Assembly: GCA_019925095.2 (NCBI GenBank)
Contig: CM034412.1
Coordinates: 10,144,001 to 10,208,000, forward strand
Direction of reading: 5' to 3'
Source of the DNA: Dendrolimus kikuchii
Lineage: Eukaryota; Arthropoda; Insecta; Lepidoptera; Lasiocampidae
DNA: 64,000 bases
The notes under the pieces are model-generated. The model had not been told where the DNA came from. It made no database searches and saw only the letters and a list, made by a program, of their open reading frames with translations. Shown piece after piece: positions 62,342 to 64,000 of the stretch. A program made the translations under genes and the position numbers. The stretch's first letter is position 1, and every line of letters begins with the position of its first letter.

Positions 62342-62760
62342 TGTTACGACCTACACGCCGACAAAAGTTGATTCACACCTCCATACCATAAAAGAACACT
62401 TTATTGCCTTTCCGCATTTGGACTTCTTTTGTTTATTTGTGTTTAAAATTTGTAATTATAAAATATCCCATTGTGTATTGTAATCTTTTATGGCAGGCAT
62501 TAGCCAGGTGTGTCGAACTGATTCTAAGAAATTCAATGGAGAGATCGGCAGTCTAGCGATAACCACAAGCGAAGTAAGCCCTGTGTGCATTCGGTAATCT
62601 ATTTAGTGACGGACTTTGCGCGTGTTATTGAATTGTGCATTACGTTTGGACTGGTTGTGCTTAGTTTTATTTGTACCTGTAGTATACGTGTTCGTATAGT
62701 TCTAATAAACTCTATAATAATTCCAACGGCATTTTAATTCGAGTCCTGCAACTCGTAACA
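62342..62760 (+). mobile_element. Solo LTR (plus strand)
   Basis: The 419-bp unit starts TGTTACGACCTACACGCC and ends caactcgTAACA, with inverted TGTTACGA/TCGTAACA tips and ATAT on both sides (62338-62341, 62761-62764). AATAAA-type text (ctaataaactc) near the end fits a poly(A) signal in R. A 4-bp duplication fits Ty3/gypsy-type integration. Confidence 0.85.
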
Positions 62761-63000
62761 ATATGTATGTGTGTATGTATTTTCTCAAAATGGCGATATC
62801 AAGCCTTTATCGCCATTTTATCGTTAGTGACGATTGGACCTAAGTGTTTCTTTTTTTTTTAACTTATTTTATTTTGAGACTCGCTTTTAATTAGATTAGA
62901 ACTTACAGGATCAAAATAATAGTATAAAGTACGTTTTACAACAAAAAAATATACTTAGGAACAAATGTCTCTTACAATAAATGGCGGTGAAGGTTCGATA

Positions 63001-63322
63001 TTATTTTTTTTATTTTTTATTGCAGGAGTTCAGCAGACAGGCAGACGGCCCACTGAATGGAAAGCGGTTACCATCGCCTATAGACATTTGCAACACCAAA
63101 GGTGCTACAAATGCGCTGCTGCTCTCTTAAAGGGGACTGGAACCCGGTCACTAATGCCGGAACACGACTCAAAGTTGTTATGGCGGCATGCTCTAGACCA
63201 GGGGTGGTAGCCATCCAGTCGGGCAAATGCCCTACCACCTGGCTGTGGGTTGTTTAGTCGCCTCTTACGACAGGCCGCCCGGCCGCAGGAAATTGTATTC
63301 TTTCTCCCTTCCTGCACGATAT
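63001..63322 (-). mobile_element. S2 SINE-like repeat, complete copy
   Basis: T-rich start, ttgcaggagttcagcagaca, full body, end ccttcctgcacga. Among the best preserved S2 copies here. Confidence 0.75.
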
Positions 63323-63764
63323 AACCCTAGAACACCCTTCGAAATTCAAAAGCTATGATTTCCCTGTTTGTATATTTATCAACGCAACATTATAGCACTA
63401 ACCTTTGTAACTATATATATAACCGCAGAGTCTGTGAACAAACAATGGTGTAGAATGTGGACTCGTTTTACGATGTACTAACTAAAACACAGACAAAGTT
63501 TGTTTCTATTATTACGTAGCGTTTTAGTTTCAACATTGTACATTTATGTTCGTGTTGAAGTGGCAGATACACAGAATTTGTCTGTGAATTAAATGTCGCA
63601 CTCAAACTTTGTAAAACACTTCTTCAATTGTATAGATTATAAAGAGGAAGAGGAGATTTGTGTTTTTGTAAGTTTTAACGAATAAGCTATGCTTACCTTA
63701 TATTACCCTGCTGAAAAAAACTTTTGATTTTATATTTAGTGAAATAACTGTAATCTTTGTTACC

Positions 63765-63800
63765 TGTTCAACGTGGACAAAGTCGCGGGTAAATGCTAGT
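63765..63800 (+). repeat. Helitron-like 3' terminus
   Basis: caacgtggacaaagtcgcgg then gtaaatgCTAG|T: only the last ~35 bases are clear. Confidence 0.5.
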
Positions 63801-64000
63801 CTATGTATATAAAATAAAGTCGGGTTAGTTGCACCATTTATAACTCAAGAATGGCTGGAACGATTTTTATAATCCCTAATTTGTTGGATTGGAAATTGGT
63901 GGGGAGGTAGCTTAGAACCAGGAGATGGACATATGATACTTTTTAAACCGTGGGAACTGATAGGTGGCGCTGAGATCGGGTTCTAGAATCCTCCTAACCA

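Overview
The window reads as an AT-rich intergenic and intronic stretch of an insect genome, almost certainly a moth or butterfly (Lepidoptera). The evidence is one spliced host gene, several non-LTR retrotransposon clades typical of insects, SINE fragments whose layout matches tRNA-derived SINEs common in moths, and Helitron-like repeats ending in CTAG|T behind a short CGCGGAC/GTCGCG hairpin, which I recognise as common in Lepidoptera. There are no bacterial operons, rRNA genes, convincing tRNA genes or CRISPR arrays.

Layout. (1) Bases 1-4820, minus strand: an I/Nimb-type LINE with both ORFs open. ORF1 encodes a 381-aa gag with three zinc knuckles. ORF2 has at least 1,225 codons (endonuclease, RT, RNase H, CCHC) and runs off the left edge. 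(2) 4825-5772: the 3' end of a GC-rich R1-clade LINE (copy A). (3) 6157-6412: three consecutive fold-back repeats. (4) About 7720-14016: a nearly complete R1-clade LINE (copy B). Its gag ORF is split by a frameshift at a C7 run, and its ORF2 is cut after the RT domain by an internal deletion that joins straight to the same 3' tail as copy A. (5) 14018-15884: two copies of another dispersed repeat.

(6) 16282-19457, plus strand: a three-exon gene for the GOLGA7/Erf4-domain subunit of a DHHC palmitoyltransferase. Its last-exon tail has been duplicated downstream, and one duplicate is split by a 1.19-kb TIR transposon (20088-21274). (7) 21.6-64 kb has no other confident host gene. It is a dense, nested repeat landscape: a pogo/Tigger-like element holding a truncated LINE; an R1 3' end with a perfect 15-bp target duplication and another with the same length of duplication; a SINE-like family (called S1 here) with three copies, each flanked by 15-17-bp duplications; a second family (S2) with about ten copies; two solo LTRs of one family in opposite orientation, both with ATAT duplications; a Harbinger-type MITE with a transposase remnant; several MITEs; and many Helitron-like pieces.

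Three or four GC-rich spots with core-promoter or splice-donor signals (23.27, 28.48, 46.7 and 61.0 kb) may be first exons of genes that lie mostly outside the window. One exon-like open segment with good splice sites (44.04-44.34 kb) sits inside DNA that interrupts an S2 repeat. I could not run similarity searches; family names rest on motifs visible in the sequence and on memory of the families.
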